A DNA stretch of 64,000 nt from DATAOG01 sp963753685 (GCA_963753685.1 CAVWDE010000005.1:248001-312000); one strand, 5' to 3'. Numbered from the stretch's first letter, positions 34,575 to 43,891 are shown. Numbers and translations: made by a program. Notes: a model not told the origin generated them from the letters alone.

Positions 34575-34999
34575 TCAGGTGGCGTCGGCGACGTCGACGG
34601 TCAGCCGCTTGCCGAGGGCGGCCAGGGCCTGCTCGATCTGATCGAGGCGCGAGGCGTGGCCGAGATCGAGCAGCCGGTCGACCTGCGGCCCTGCCAACCG
34701 AGCCGGCGCGCGAGATCGGCCTTGCGCACGCCCGCCTCGCGCATCGCCAGGTAGAGCAGGACCTTGCCCGCGGTCAGCGCCGGCAGGGCCACAGACGGGC
34801 GGCTGGCATGCGGCGAGGGTAAAGGAATGTCCTCCCGATCATCGATCCGGGCCGCGAGCACGGTCTCCAGGGCATCGACCGCGCGCAGCAACGCGTCGGC
34901 CTCATCCTCACCGAACGTGGTCGCTTCGCGAAAGTCCGGAAAAGTCGCCAGCAGGGTGCCGTTGGTGTCCGGGGTCAGCTCGATGGGATAGGCCAGCAT
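34575..34999 (-). CDS. hicB: HicB-like antitoxin-family protein with C-terminal HTH, frameshifted
   Basis: Corrected length 141 aa. The N-terminal HicB fold (YPIELTPDTNGTLLATFPDF, TFGEDEADALLRAVDALETV) is followed by an HTH region (AMREAGVRKADLARRLGW). One base is missing near 34687-34692; adding a base restores QVDRLLDLGHASRLDQIEQA and a stop at 34575. No hicA gene is adjacent, so it may be a solitary regulator rather than part of a toxin-antitoxin pair. This is the only one-base loss among the isolated frame breaks in the window. Confidence 0.8.
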
Positions 35000-35435
35000 C
35001 GCATCCGCCTACTTCAAGCCGAGCTCGCGTTGAGCTGGTTGATTAAGCCTGCGCCCGCCGCCCTCATGCATCAGCACGGGATGACACGAGCATGGGACCT
35101 TGCAATTCCATCTTATCCGGAATTATGTAATGCCACAGCTGTTTGTCACCACACGCTTCCCAAGCTGCACCGAGTGCATAGGCATTCCTAAAGCGGCTTT
35201 GGACCATTGCGTGCGTCATCACGTACGCATTGGACCATGACGTGCGAAACAGCCCCCACGGCAACTCGTACGCATTTCATCACGTCAGTAAATACGACCT
35301 CCCGCGCTACCGCGATGGCTTCCGGTCCGGTTGCAACACGCGGCCAATGGTGGATGCCGTGTTTAGATGCCGTGTTTCCAAGGCGCCGAAGCGAGCGGCT
35401 TACGCACCGTCAACCTCAACGCCATAAACTGCGAC
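35000..35435. other. Low-GC stretch without a recognised gene
   Basis: About 440 bases, clearly richer in A+T than the surroundings. A minus-strand frame at 35064-35264 (66 codons, with WHYIIPDKMELQGPMLVSS) has no recognisable family or convincing start. The motifs ACGTACGCATTGGACCAT and CTCGTACGCATTTCATCACG repeat loosely. Probably recently acquired or decaying DNA. Confidence 0.35.
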
Positions 35436-35463
35436 TTGAAAAGAGTCCGGTTTTGGGTATATA
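35436..35463 (+). promoter_or_regulatory. Sigma-70-like promoter of the gene at 35519
   Basis: TTGAAA (35436-35441), 16-bp spacer, TATATA (35458-35463). This gives a transcript with about 50 nt of leader before the ATG at 35519, which has an AGGGG ribosome-binding site. Confidence 0.55.
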
Positions 35464-35518
35464 TGAATGAAAAGGCGCGCTATGTCGCCTTTCGGAAGAC
35501 CGAACCTAGGGGCTACCG

Positions 35519-35818
35519 ATGCAAAGTGGGTTTCCTGCGACGGTGGCGGTTCACTACCGTTTCATCGAAGGCTATCACGTGTTCACTTCTCATGAGGTGT
35601 ACGGCCTGTATGTGGCCAGCAAAGATCCGCAAAGGGCCTATCAGCGCGTTGGCCCGGCCATTGAACAGTTACTTAATGTGAATGAAGGGGTTTCGTGCCA
35701 AGTTGAACCTGCAGTCTCGCTTAAGGAATTCCTTCGATCTCTCAAAGGCGCTCCGCATGAAGCCTGGCACATTGACCGCATGAGTTCACGTCGGTTCGTG
35801 CTTCGGCCAGCTGCCTAA
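35519..35818 (+). CDS. Small HicB-fold-like protein
   Basis: 99 aa, with promoter and ribosome-binding site. The run PATVAVHYRFIEGYHVFTSH, EVYGLYVASKD and AYQRVGPAIEQLLN has the beta-beta-beta-alpha spacing of HicB/DUF1902-type antitoxins (strand, strand with a GL turn, helix). No DNA-binding extension is obvious. Codon use is less GC-rich than in its neighbours, so it is probably acquired. Its stop overlaps the stop of a convergent HicA-like gene by 4 nt. Confidence 0.6.
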   Translation: MQSGFPATVAVHYRFIEGYHVFTSHEVYGLYVASKDPQRAYQRVGPAIEQLLNVNEGVSCQVEPAVSLKEFLRSLKGAPHEAWHIDRMSSRRFVLRPAA

Positions 35819-36036
35819 TGGGGTTTGATCGGACTACGCGGAAGGTCGTGCTGGTCGATTAGATCATCCAGCATCCAATCGGGATAGCCTCCGTTGTCCG
35901 GCTCTGGCACGAGAAAATGCCGCCCATCGGCTCGGCGCCAAAGCTGGCTTCCGTCGTCGTTCTCACGGACCTTCTCACAGCCGCGTCGCATTAGCTCTGA
36001 GGCGAACTCCTCGGCTGAGTATATCCTCATTGCCAT
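35815..36036 (-). CDS. Small HicA-like protein lacking the catalytic histidine
   Basis: 73 aa. IYSAEEFASELMRRGCEKVR, then DDGSQLWRRADGRHFLVPEP and DWMLDDLIDQHDL follow the order of the HicA dsRBD-like fold: helix, strand, strand with the G-S-H motif, strand with VP-P, helix. The active histidine position reads glutamine (GSQLW), so RNase activity is doubtful. It is convergent with a HicB-fold-like gene instead of the normal tandem hicAB order. Assignment rests on pattern only. Confidence 0.5.
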   Translation of the reverse strand: MAMRIYSAEEFASELMRRGCEKVRENDDGSQLWRRADGRHFLVPEPDNGGYPDWMLDDLIDQHDLPRSPIKPH

Positions 36037-36135
36037 GTGTAGATTATTCTCCTGCGCTCAGCTGAGGGTGACCGGTCGGGCCCTAGGCAGCCCATCGCGC
36101 AGGCCGAAACTTCAAAGCGCGGCAGCGTTGACCTG

Positions 36136-36615
36136 TTAGGCGGCATGACGATTCACGGCCAGTAAGTCCGCTACATCATCCGGATCAGCGGCGCCAAAAA
36201 TGCTGCCACTACCGGCTTCCGGCGTAGCCTGCCCTTGCGCGGATACGTCGGGAAGACGGTACCGCCCCTCCGGGCTCCGATCGAGGATGCCATTGCGGGC
36301 AGCCACGGAAAGGAAGCTGGTAAGCGAACGTTCCTTGATGGATGGATCGCGATTTTGCGCAATCGCATTGATCTCGCGGGATGTGAGGCCCTCAGGACGT
36401 TCGTTCAGGATGCTGAAGGCCATCTCCCGCATTTTCGACGGGCGTTTCGCACGCATATTCTGCTGACGTGTATCAGTTCGGCCGACTGGCGCCTGGGCAG
36501 TCCCATGCATCACACGAGCGTAAAGAGCGCGCGCGTGTTCGAGGCCGGCAAGACGCCCCTTCAGATCTGCGATCTCGGCGTCCAGGCTCGCAAGATACTG
36601 GTCAGTCATGGTCAT
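36136..36615 (-). CDS. Hypothetical protein with coiled coil and winged-helix-like domain
   Basis: 159 aa. N-terminal helix with heptad pattern (DQYLASLDAEIADLKGRLAG), a basic linker, then KMREMAFSILNERPEGLTSR, EINAIAQN and SVAARNGILDRSPEGRYRLP, which read as a winged helix. The tail is acidic. It could be a DNA-binding accessory protein. No family name is recognised; it lies in the low-GC small-gene island. Confidence 0.6.
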   Translation of the reverse strand: MTMTDQYLASLDAEIADLKGRLAGLEHARALYARVMHGTAQAPVGRTDTRQQNMRAKRPSKMREMAFSILNERPEGLTSREINAIAQNRDPSIKERSLTSFLSVAARNGILDRSPEGRYRLPDVSAQGQATPEAGSGSIFGAADPDDVADLLAVNRHAA

Positions 36616-36831
36616 CCCCAGTTCGAGCCTGCATCATAGGATCTGCTCCGCCGAAAGGCAAGCCCGCTAAAACTGGCATGTCAGTAGCACGTGTCGATTC
36701 CATCCGCAAGACCGCGCGGACGCTCTACGGGCGGGCCGCTCGGTGCCTCCAGGGGCTATAAGGCCTGGGGGATATAGTTGGTAAGGTTAGCGCCGAGCCA
36801 GGGTCGGTCACGAAAGTTTCTTGCCCGCGCA

Positions 36832-36858
36832 TGTCGAAATCGGGTGGGGTCGGGCGTC
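36832..36858 (+). promoter_or_regulatory. ECF42-type promoter before the YCII gene
   Basis: TGTCGA (36832-36837), 17 bp, CGTC (36855-36858), 50 bp before the ATG of the DGPF/YCII gene. As I recall, the ECF42 group recognises TGTCGA in -35 and CG(A/T)C in -10, and autoregulates the operon with its DGPF partner. The sigma gene itself follows, so this is a coherent autoregulatory promoter. Confidence 0.6.
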
Positions 36859-36908
36859 ATTGGGGTGGCGGGGCGCGGGGCTCCGGTCGTGAAAGTGGAG
36901 AAAAAACC

Positions 36909-37256
36909 ATGCAGTACCTGTTGATGATCTACGGCAACGAGGCGGCGATGCAGAGTGCCGGCAAGCAGGCGGTCGAGCAGATGCATGCTGCTTATGGCGC
37001 CTATACCGGGGCGTTGCAGGAGGCGGGCGTGATCAGGGGTGGCGAGCGGCTCAGGCCGAGCAGTGCGGCCAGCACCGTGCGGGTCGCGGGCGGCAAGACG
37101 CAGGTGCTGGATGGGCCCTATGCCGAGACCAAGGAGCAGCTCGGGGGCTACTATCTGATCGATGTGCAGGATCTCGATCAGGCGCTGTCCTGGGCGGCGC
37201 GCTGCCCGGGGGCCGCGCATGGCGTGATCGAGGTGCGGCCGATCTGGCCGATGTAG
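36909..37256 (+). CDS. YCII-related DGPF protein, partner of ECF42 sigma factor
   Basis: 115 aa. MQYLLMIYGNEAAMQSAG and the signature VLDGPYAETKEQLGGYYLID define the YCII/DGPF family, a ferredoxin-like dimeric fold. The ATG at 36909 follows GGAGAAAAAACC; longer in-frame starts are rejected because the ECF promoter lies within them. The gene is 31 bp upstream of the sigma factor gene, the conserved arrangement of ECF42 systems. Biochemical function unknown. Confidence 0.92.
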   Translation: MQYLLMIYGNEAAMQSAGKQAVEQMHAAYGAYTGALQEAGVIRGGERLRPSSAASTVRVAGGKTQVLDGPYAETKEQLGGYYLIDVQDLDQALSWAARCPGAAHGVIEVRPIWPM

Positions 37257-37287
37257 TTTTTTCCCACTTAGCATTCGGAACTCTTCG

Positions 37288-38578
37288 TTGAGCGGGGAAG
37301 GCGACCAGGGGGCGCGGGCGGCTGCCGAGGTGGTGGCGCGGCAGAGCTACGGCAAGCTGGTCGCCTGGCTCGCGGCGCGCACGGGCGATGTCGCGGGGGC
37401 CGAGGACGCCTTGTCCGAGGCCTTCGCGGCAGCACTCGTCGACTGGCCGGCCAAGGGCGTGCCCGAGCGGCCGGAGGCGTGGCTGCTCGCGGTTGCGCGC
37501 CGGCGGCTGATCGATGCCGCCCGCAGGCGGCGGACCGGCCAGGAGGCGAGCGGCCATCTGCGGCTCTTGGCCGAGGAGCTGGAGGCGGCCGCGGCGAGCG
37601 CTGCGGAAATTCCGGACGATCGGCTCGTCCTGATGTTCGCGTGCGCCCATCCGGCGATCGCGCCAGGCGTCCGGGCGCCGTTGATCCTGCAGACCGTGCT
37701 CGGCTTCGATGCCGGGGCGATCGCGTCCGCCTTCCTGGTGTCGCCGGCGACCATGGGCCAGCGGCTGGTGCGGGCGAAGGCCAAGATCCGCGAGGCCCGG
37801 ATTCCGCTCAGGGTGCCGGAGCGGGCCGAGCTCGGCGCTGCGGCTCGAGGCCGTGCTGGAGGCGGTCTATACCGCCTTTGCCGAAGGCTGGTCCGATCCC
37901 GCCGGCACCGAGGCGCGCCGGCGCAACCTGGCCGCGGAGGGGATCTGGCTCGGCCGGCTGGTGGCGGCGCTGCTGCCGGATCAGCCGGAGGCGCTTGGCC
38001 TGCTGGCGTTGATGCTGCATGCCGAGGCCAGGCGTGGTGCCAGGCGGGACGCCAAGGGCGACTACGTGCCGCTCGGCGCGCAGGACCCGGCGGCCTGGGA
38101 CGGGCGGCTGATCGAGGAGGCCGAGGCGCTCTTGCTGCGCGCGAGCCGTAGGGGCGCGCTCGGGCGCTATCAGCTGGAGGCGGCGGTGCAGTCGGCGCAT
38201 GCCGCCCGCCGGCTTTCCGGTCGCACCGACTGGGCGGCGATCGGGCAGCTCTACGATGCCCTGTGGGCGATCACGGGCTCGCCCGTGGTCCTGATCAACC
38301 GGGCGATCGCGCTCGCCGAGACCGAGGGGCCCGAAGCTGGCCTTGCCGCCCTCGATCCGCTCGCCGGCGAGCCGCGGCTCGCCGACTATCAGCCCTACTG
38401 GGCGGCGCGCGCGCGGCTGCTGGCGGCGACCGGCGCGCACGCGGCGGCCGACCAGGCCTATCGGCGGGCGATTGGTCTGGAACCCGATCCGGCCGTGCGA
38501 CGTTTCCTGCAACGGCGCCGGGATGCGCCTGGCGGGCGCTGCGGGAGTGCGCCGGGCGGCGCGTCGTCTTCAGAATGA
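37288..38578 (+). CDS. ECF42-type RNA polymerase sigma factor, frameshifted
   Basis: Corrected length about 429 aa from a TTG start. Sigma region 2 (SYGKLVAWLAARTGDVAGAE, RPEAWLLAVARRRLIDAARR) and region 4 (PGVRAPLILQTVLGFDAGAI, SPATMGQRLVRAKAKIREA) are followed by a long C-terminal helical/TPR-like extension typical of the ECF42 group (RTDWAAIGQLYDALWAITGS, VLINRAIALAETEGPEAGLA). One extra base in the GG at 37834-37835 shifts the frame after VPERAEL; removing it gives ALRLEAVLEAVYTAFAEGW. No anti-sigma factor is present, as expected for this group. Confidence 0.88.
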
Positions 38579-39008
38579 CGTCTTCTGTATGAAGTTGTTT
38601 GAATGTCGCGTGCGCGCACGGAACTGTCGTCGGGCGGAGCTATCCCGAAGCTGTCCGGGGTGGACGCGACCTGCGGTCGCGGCCGGGCGGCGGATGCGGG
38701 ATTTCGCGCGTGGCGCGTCTTGTGCGATGGCGAGGCCGCGCTACGTATATGGCAGACGGCGGGTGGTTGCCCGAGATCGGCGGTTGCGCGGCGCTGGCGC
38801 CGAGAGATCGAAGGGATGTCAGGATCGATCGGAGTGGCGCCGGTCGTTCGGTCGGCAAGGGCCGGCGAGATGTGAGCGCGACCGAAGCGTTCCTCGCAGG
38901 CGACGCCGTATTCGCGCCGACATCGCCCTGCCAGGCCGCCGGGCCTCTCAACCAGCTCGTCGGGCCCTGCTCCAGGTGGCGCGATCCACTCTCGCGCGAA
39001 AGTCTCTG
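38579..39008. other. Intergenic stretch without a convincing gene
   Basis: About 430 bases. Several overlapping frames of 80-140 codons exist, all arginine-rich with no motif and no ribosome-binding site. I see no structured RNA or repeat. Confidence 0.4.
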
Positions 39009-39036
39009 TTGGCTTTAGCGCCCTTTGCGGTATAGT
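39009..39036 (+). promoter_or_regulatory. Promoter of the 70-aa gene
   Basis: TTGGCT (39009-39014), 16-bp spacer, TATAGT (39031-39036), 30 bp before the GTG start at 39067, with AGGGGG as ribosome-binding site between. Confidence 0.55.
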
Positions 39037-39066
39037 GGCCCCACCCAAGCGACCTAGGGGGTAAGC

Positions 39067-39279
39067 GTGAAAGTCAGAGTCGAGCGGATCCGCCGCGGCC
39101 AGAGGACCGCCGAGGTGGACTACATCTTCACCAAGGCGCCGCGCAAACGGCGTCTCGCGCCCGAGGGCGACGGCGGCGGCGCCAACCCGTTCGAGCCGGC
39201 CAGCGACCCGTGGAACATGGCCGGGCAGTCGGCCTCCGAGCTGCGTCTGCCCTGGCGGCTGAACTCCCGCCGCGGTTAG
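39067..39279 (+). CDS. Small hypothetical protein
   Basis: 70 aa from a GTG start with a clear promoter and ribosome-binding site. Basic N-terminus (KVRVERIRRGQRTAEVDYIF), then an acidic and glycine-rich centre, then NMAGQSASELRLPWRLNSRR. No membrane helix and no known family. The upstream signals make it a likely real gene. Confidence 0.6.
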   Translation: MKVRVERIRRGQRTAEVDYIFTKAPRKRRLAPEGDGGGANPFEPASDPWNMAGQSASELRLPWRLNSRRG

Positions 39280-39483
39280 GCGAGGCGTGACGCCGGCGCC
39301 CCGCTCTCGGGCGCCAATCCTCTCGGGCGACCAACCGGCGATCAGGCGCGGCGGCGTCCGACGCCGTCGGGCGCGGAGCCATACGGGTTCCAGCGAACGC
39401 TTCATCTGCGCGCGGCGTGCCGGCCGGCCGCCACCTCCGGCGCGCAGACCGGGCGCGAACGTCAGGACTTCCTGCGCTGGGTG

Positions 39484-39768
39484 TCAGTGGACGTGCAGGA
39501 TTTCGCCGGTTCGGGCATCGGCCGTGATGTCGCGGACCGTGCCGTCGTCGCCCAACCACTTGATCCGATAGACTGAGCGGCCGTCCCGCTCGATGACGCG
39601 TGCCGTCAGCGCGCGCCCGGGATAGCGCTGGCCGATCGTGCGCAGCACGACGCCGAGCGGCGGCCCGTCGGCGACCCACAGGAGCAGGCTCGGCGGGTCC
39701 CCGGCCGCGGCCGCCGGGCCCAGGGGGACGAGCGCCGCGAGGACCAAAAGAAGCGGCAGCAGACGCAT
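39484..39768 (-). CDS. Small periplasmic PepSY-domain protein
   Basis: 94 aa. Signal peptide (MRLLPLLLVLAALVPLGPAAAA), then a short PepSY-like unit ending YRIKWLGDDGTVRDITADAR and TGEILHVH. PepSY domains are often linked to protease inhibition or to regulation by two-component systems. No two-component gene is adjacent here. Monocistronic. Confidence 0.82.
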   Translation of the reverse strand: MRLLPLLLVLAALVPLGPAAAAGDPPSLLLWVADGPPLGVVLRTIGQRYPGRALTARVIERDGRSVYRIKWLGDDGTVRDITADARTGEILHVH

Positions 39769-39893
39769 TGCCGGGCGTCCTACGCCAGGACGCGTGAACG
39801 GCGCATGAATGCCAGGCTCAGGCCGGGTTCAAAGTACGACTGGCAAAATTGCCGCGAATTCGTCTAGAATGCCTGACAAAGGGAGGCCTCCTC

Positions 39894-40478
39894 ATGCGTC
39901 GATCGATTCTGCTCGCAGTGATGCTGGCCGGCGGTCTGACCCTGGTGGCCGGGGCCGAGGCTGAGGCCCGCCAGGGCGACCGCGGCGGCCAGGCATGGAT
40001 GTTCCCCCGCAGCCAGGCATGGGTGTTCCCCCACCGTCAGCAGTTCGCCCAGCCGTCCAGCCTGCGGCTCTACCCCCTGTGGCAGCACGGGCCGCGCTTT
40101 GCGCCGGGACGTCGGGTGGGGTGTTTCGGGTATCCGGCCTGCGGGCCGCGCTTCCGCCCCCGGCCGCCTGTCGTCCGCTTCGTCGGGCCGGGGCCGGTCG
40201 TGCCGCTCAGCCAGCAGCCGGGGTTCCGGGTTCTGAACGGCCGCAACATCCTGCCCACCGTTGGCATCCCGGTCCGACCGCTGGTCGTGCGCCCGGTCCG
40301 ACCGGTCATCGTCCGGCCGAGCTATCACTTCCCGACCTACGTGCGGGTCGTTCCGGCCCCGGGGTTCGCGCCCCGCCCGGGCTTGGTTGTCCGCGATGGC
40401 ACGTTCGGCATCCCCCGCCGGGTCGGCGGGCTGACGATCGTGGTCCGCGATCCGGCCGGCATCGCGCCTGGGCAATGA
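39894..40478 (+). CDS. Secreted proline/arginine-rich protein
   Basis: 194 aa from ATG 39894. Signal peptide MRRSILLAVMLAGGLTLVAG with cleavage near AEA. The mature part is low complexity: PHRQQFAQPSSLRLYPLWQH, then repeated P-R-V units such as RPLVVRPVRPVIVRPSYH. An internal duplication is visible in QAWMFPRSQAWVFPHRQ. Two cysteines (CFGYPACGP) could form a disulphide. Function unknown; possibly an envelope structural protein. Confidence 0.7.
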   Translation: MRRSILLAVMLAGGLTLVAGAEAEARQGDRGGQAWMFPRSQAWVFPHRQQFAQPSSLRLYPLWQHGPRFAPGRRVGCFGYPACGPRFRPRPPVVRFVGPGPVVPLSQQPGFRVLNGRNILPTVGIPVRPLVVRPVRPVIVRPSYHFPTYVRVVPAPGFAPRPGLVVRDGTFGIPRRVGGLTIVVRDPAGIAPGQ

Positions 40479-40607
40479 CGCGCACAGGTGGCATCCTGGC
40501 CCCGGGGCTCCGCTGGGCGGCGCTGGCGGGCCCCGGGATGCCGTAGGGCGGAGCCGGCGGGCCGCGGGGGTTCGCCGGACGCAGCGGGCAGCGAAGCACT
40601 GCCGACC

Positions 40608-41472
40608 ATGGCGACGACGATCCGGATCAGGCCCTGCGGCGCGGCGCTTGGTGCCGACGTGGCGGGCGCCGACCTCGGCCGGCTCGGCGACGACGACTTC
40701 GAGGCGATCCGGCAGGGCCTGCGGGCGCATCTGGTGCTCCGTTTCCGGGGCCGCACGATCGACGACCGGGACTTCATCGGCCTCGCGCGGCGCTTCGGCG
40801 AGATCGAGCCGCCGGAGGCGCACACCCGCACCGCCGAGATGACCGTGCCCGGCTTCCCGGAGATGAGCATCATCTCCAACCTGATCGAGGACGGCATCGC
40901 CAAGGGCGAGGCGGGCGACGGCGAGCTCCGCTGGCACACCGACCACGGCTTCATGGAGCGGCCGGTGGCGCTCAGCATGCTGCTCGCGCGCGCCGTGCCG
41001 GCCGCCGGCGGCGATACCAGCTTTGCCAACATGTATCAGGCCTATGACGAGTTGCCGGCCGGGCTCAAGGCGCGGGTTGCCGGGCTCAGGGTCAAGCACC
41101 AGGGCAGCCACTCCTCGACCGGCAAGCGGCGGCCGGGCTATCTGGACCTCGAGAGCGACGATCCGCGCGAGTTGCCGGGTGCTGTGCACCCGATCGTCCG
41201 CACCCATCCCGAAACCGGAAAAAAAACGCTCTACCTCGGCCGCCGGTTCGGCGCCTACATCCCGCCCCTGCCGCTCGCGGACAGTGAGGCGCTGCTGGAC
41301 GAGCTCTGGGACCACGCCGCAGCGCCCGCATCTTGCCTGGACCCAGCGCTGGCAGGTGGGCGACCTGATCGTCTGGGACAACCGCTGCACCCTCCATCGC
41401 CGCGAGGCCTTCGCCGGCCACGGCCTGCGCCGCCTGCACCGCCTGATGACCAAGGGCGATCGCCCGGTCTAG
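40608..41472 (+). CDS. TauD/TfdA-family Fe(II)/2-oxoglutarate dioxygenase, frameshifted
   Basis: Corrected length 287 aa from ATG 40608. The HXD iron ligands are in LRWHTDHGFMERP, the distal histidine in WDNRCTLHRREAF, and the 2-oxoglutarate-binding arginine in RRLHRLMTKGDRP. Other family marks: ALGADVAGADL and LVLRFRGRTIDDRDFIGLAR. One extra base in the CCC run at 41325-41327 separates the two parts; removing it restores AAPHLAWTQRWQVGDLIVWD. The substrate could be taurine, an aryloxyalkanoate or another acid; it cannot be chosen from sequence. Confidence 0.88.
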
Positions 41473-41503
41473 CGCGGCCGCCGCGCCGCCCGGATGGCCG
41501 GGT

Positions 41504-42775
41504 TCAGCCGGACAACGCCTCGCGCATGGCCTCCGGCTCCAATTGGGCGGGCCGCCGGCGGAGGTTGACCTCGGACCGCAGCTGCGCCGGCCCGTCGAGC
41601 ATGTTGCAGAGCAGGGTCCACCAATGGTTGAGCTGCCGCACGTGCAGTTTGTGCGCGATGCTATCGAGCTTCGCCTGCAACAGATCGTCGTCGTCCGTGC
41701 CCTCGGCGAGCAGGAGCGGTTGCAGGAGCTTGCGGCCGCGACCGCTCAGGCCGCCGAGATCGAGAACGGCGATCATGTCGCGGATGCCGCGTTCGCGCGC
41801 CTCCAGGAAGCGCTCGGGACCGAGCTCGATCAGCAGCTGCGCCTGGGCGATCCAGTCGATGACTTTGACCAAGCCAAAGGGCGATTCCACGTAGAGCCGG
41901 ATCGGGTGCGCGGTCGCGAGGTTCTGGGCGTCGCTGATCTCGAGCTGATTGAGGCGGAACTTGATCGACGAATCGATGCCATCGATCAGATCGAGCGGGA
42001 ACGCGCGTCTAATTGTCTGGCACTGCGCCACCTCGCGCTTGATCCTGAGCTTCTTCGGCAGGCGATCGATCAGCACCCTGACGCCGAGCGAAGGATAGAG
42101 GCCGGACAAGAAAGCGATGCCGAGGACGGCGGCGACCGTCATCTGATCGGCGAACCCCAGTGCCGCTACCACCTGGCGCAGCGTCCAGGCGACGAACACG
42201 GTGAGAAGGATGTGGGCCGAGGTCCGAAGGAAGCTCAGCGGCATCAGGTCGAAGTTCGCGACCCGCAAGATCAGGTACTCGATCGACCAGATGTAGGCGC
42301 CGACGAACCCGGCGCCGACCACGAGTGCCGTCGCTCTGTCGAACGCCAAAGGCGCGCCGTCCTCCGCGCGCAGCCCGCTCAGGAGGATCTTGGCGGCAGC
42401 CGCCCAATCGCTGCCGAGCCCGACCACGAGGCCAAAGCCGCAGACGCTCAACAGGACGAAGATGGTGGTCGGCAGCAGGTAGATGCCGATCTCCTTGAGC
42501 CAGGCCAGGATGCGTGCGCCGCCGGCGCCGCAGTCGAGGTAGCGCATCCGGATCAGCTCGAGAGCAGGCGGGAGCTTTCCCCCGTCCTCCGGGCACCCCA
42601 GCACCTCTTCCAGGTGCTCGATCAGTCGTCGTCGCCCGAGCCGCACGTTGCGTCGGCCGACGAAGATCGAGAGCGGTAGCAGCAGGCTCAGCAGCAAGAC
42701 GAGGACGATCTGCGGCTGCCCGAGGTGTTCCGTGACTGTGGCGAAGGACCAAAGGGCTCCATTGTCAGCCTCCAA
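41504..42775 (-). CDS. Polytopic membrane protein of unknown function
   Basis: 423 aa. Membrane helices at about 22-40 (PQIVLVLLLSLLLPLSIFVG), 95-118 (IGIYLLPTTIFVLLSVCGFG), 150-170, 185-205 (SAHILLTVFVAWTLRQVVAA) and 212-230 (MTVAAVLGIAFLSGLYPSLG). The C-terminal 190 residues are soluble, with IRLYVESPFGLVKVIDWIAQ, AQLLIELGPERFLEARERGI and a final helical segment. No family recognised. It converges on the TauD-like gene with 31 bp between stops. Confidence 0.65.
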   Translation of the reverse strand: MEADNGALWSFATVTEHLGQPQIVLVLLLSLLLPLSIFVGRRNVRLGRRRLIEHLEEVLGCPEDGGKLPPALELIRMRYLDCGAGGARILAWLKEIGIYLLPTTIFVLLSVCGFGLVVGLGSDWAAAAKILLSGLRAEDGAPLAFDRATALVVGAGFVGAYIWSIEYLILRVANFDLMPLSFLRTSAHILLTVFVAWTLRQVVAALGFADQMTVAAVLGIAFLSGLYPSLGVRVLIDRLPKKLRIKREVAQCQTIRRAFPLDLIDGIDSSIKFRLNQLEISDAQNLATAHPIRLYVESPFGLVKVIDWIAQAQLLIELGPERFLEARERGIRDMIAVLDLGGLSGRGRKLLQPLLLAEGTDDDDLLQAKLDSIAHKLHVRQLNHWWTLLCNMLDGPAQLRSEVNLRRRPAQLEPEAMREALSG

Positions 42776-43074
42776 GGCGCTCTACGCCGACACGTTGGTG
42801 CGCCAGCGCGTTAATCGCAACCAAAGGTAGCGTCATCAGTTCGCCTTGCCTGTGACGGAGTTCACAGCCTGGGCGCGATGTTCCAAGACGATGCCTGGTG
42901 AAGTGTTGGCGGTGAACGCTTGGACCGGTGGCCGGGATCGCCGCCCGGATGGGCAACCGCCTGATTGATCGCCCGCAGGGCCGAGCCATATCATCGAGCA
43001 GGGCGGATCGACGGCCGGCGTGATCCGGTGTAGAAGTCCGCCGGGCAGTTCGAGGTGGGAGGCAAAGCCAGCCG

Positions 43075-43875
43075 ATGGCGGAGACGGCAAGTCTGAGCAG
43101 GCCGCAGGCCGGCGCGCCCGAGCTTCAAAGAAGCGGGCAGGGGGTGAGCGCCCTCGAGGTCGAGGGCCTGAGCCATAGCTTCGGCAAGCGCCAGGCGCTG
43201 ATCGAGGTCGGCTTCAAGATCGCGCCCGGCAGCTTCACCGTCCTGCTCGGCCAGAACGGCGCCGGCAAGACCACGCTCTTCAGCCTGATCACCCGGCTCT
43301 ACAACAATCGGACCGGCAGCATCCGGATCTTCGGCATCGAGGTGCGCGCCCGGCCCACGCAGGCGCTTTGCGAGCTCGGGGTGGTGTTCCAGCAGCGGAC
43401 CATCGATCTCGAGCTCAACGTCATGCAGAACCTGCTCTACGCCGCCGGGCTGCAGGGCATCGCGCGCGCCGAGGCGAAGCAGCGGGCCATGGCCGAGCTC
43501 GCCCGGTTCGAGATGACCGAGCGCGCAAAGGACAAGGTCCGCCAGCTCTCGGGCGGCCAGATGCGCCGGGTCGAGATCGCGCGCGCGCTCTTGCACCAGC
43601 CGAAGCTCCTGCTGCTCGACGAGCCGACCGTCGGCCTCGACATCGGCTCGCGCCAGGCGATCCTGGAGCACGTCCGGCGCTTGTGCGTCGAAGACGGCAT
43701 CGGCGTGCTGTGGGCGACCCATCTGATCGACGAGGTCGGCGCCGAGGATCAGGTGATCCTGCTCCATCTGGGGCGCATCCTGGCGATCGGCGACGGGGCT
43801 GCGATCTGCGCCAAGGCCAAGACCAGCGATTTGCGCGGCGCCTTCACCAAGCTGACCGCGGCGCGCGCGGCATGA
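43075..43875 (+). CDS. ABC-2-type ATPase, LutE/PedB-like
   Basis: 266 aa. Walker A LLGQNGAGKTTLF, signature LSGGQMRRVEIARAL, Walker B KLLLLDEPTVGLD and H-loop WATHLIDEV are all intact. The LSGGQMRRVEIARALLHQPK style matches, from memory, the ATPase family found beside PQQ-dependent alcohol dehydrogenases, now linked to lanthanide uptake (LutE, PedB). The permease gene follows 16 bp later. No binding protein, TonB receptor or PQQ dehydrogenase is in the window, so the lanthanide role is a suggestion. Confidence 0.88.
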   Translation: MAETASLSRPQAGAPELQRSGQGVSALEVEGLSHSFGKRQALIEVGFKIAPGSFTVLLGQNGAGKTTLFSLITRLYNNRTGSIRIFGIEVRARPTQALCELGVVFQQRTIDLELNVMQNLLYAAGLQGIARAEAKQRAMAELARFEMTERAKDKVRQLSGGQMRRVEIARALLHQPKLLLLDEPTVGLDIGSRQAILEHVRRLCVEDGIGVLWATHLIDEVGAEDQVILLHLGRILAIGDGAAICAKAKTSDLRGAFTKLTAARAA

Positions 43876-43891
43876 GCGCCAGGGTGTCCCG

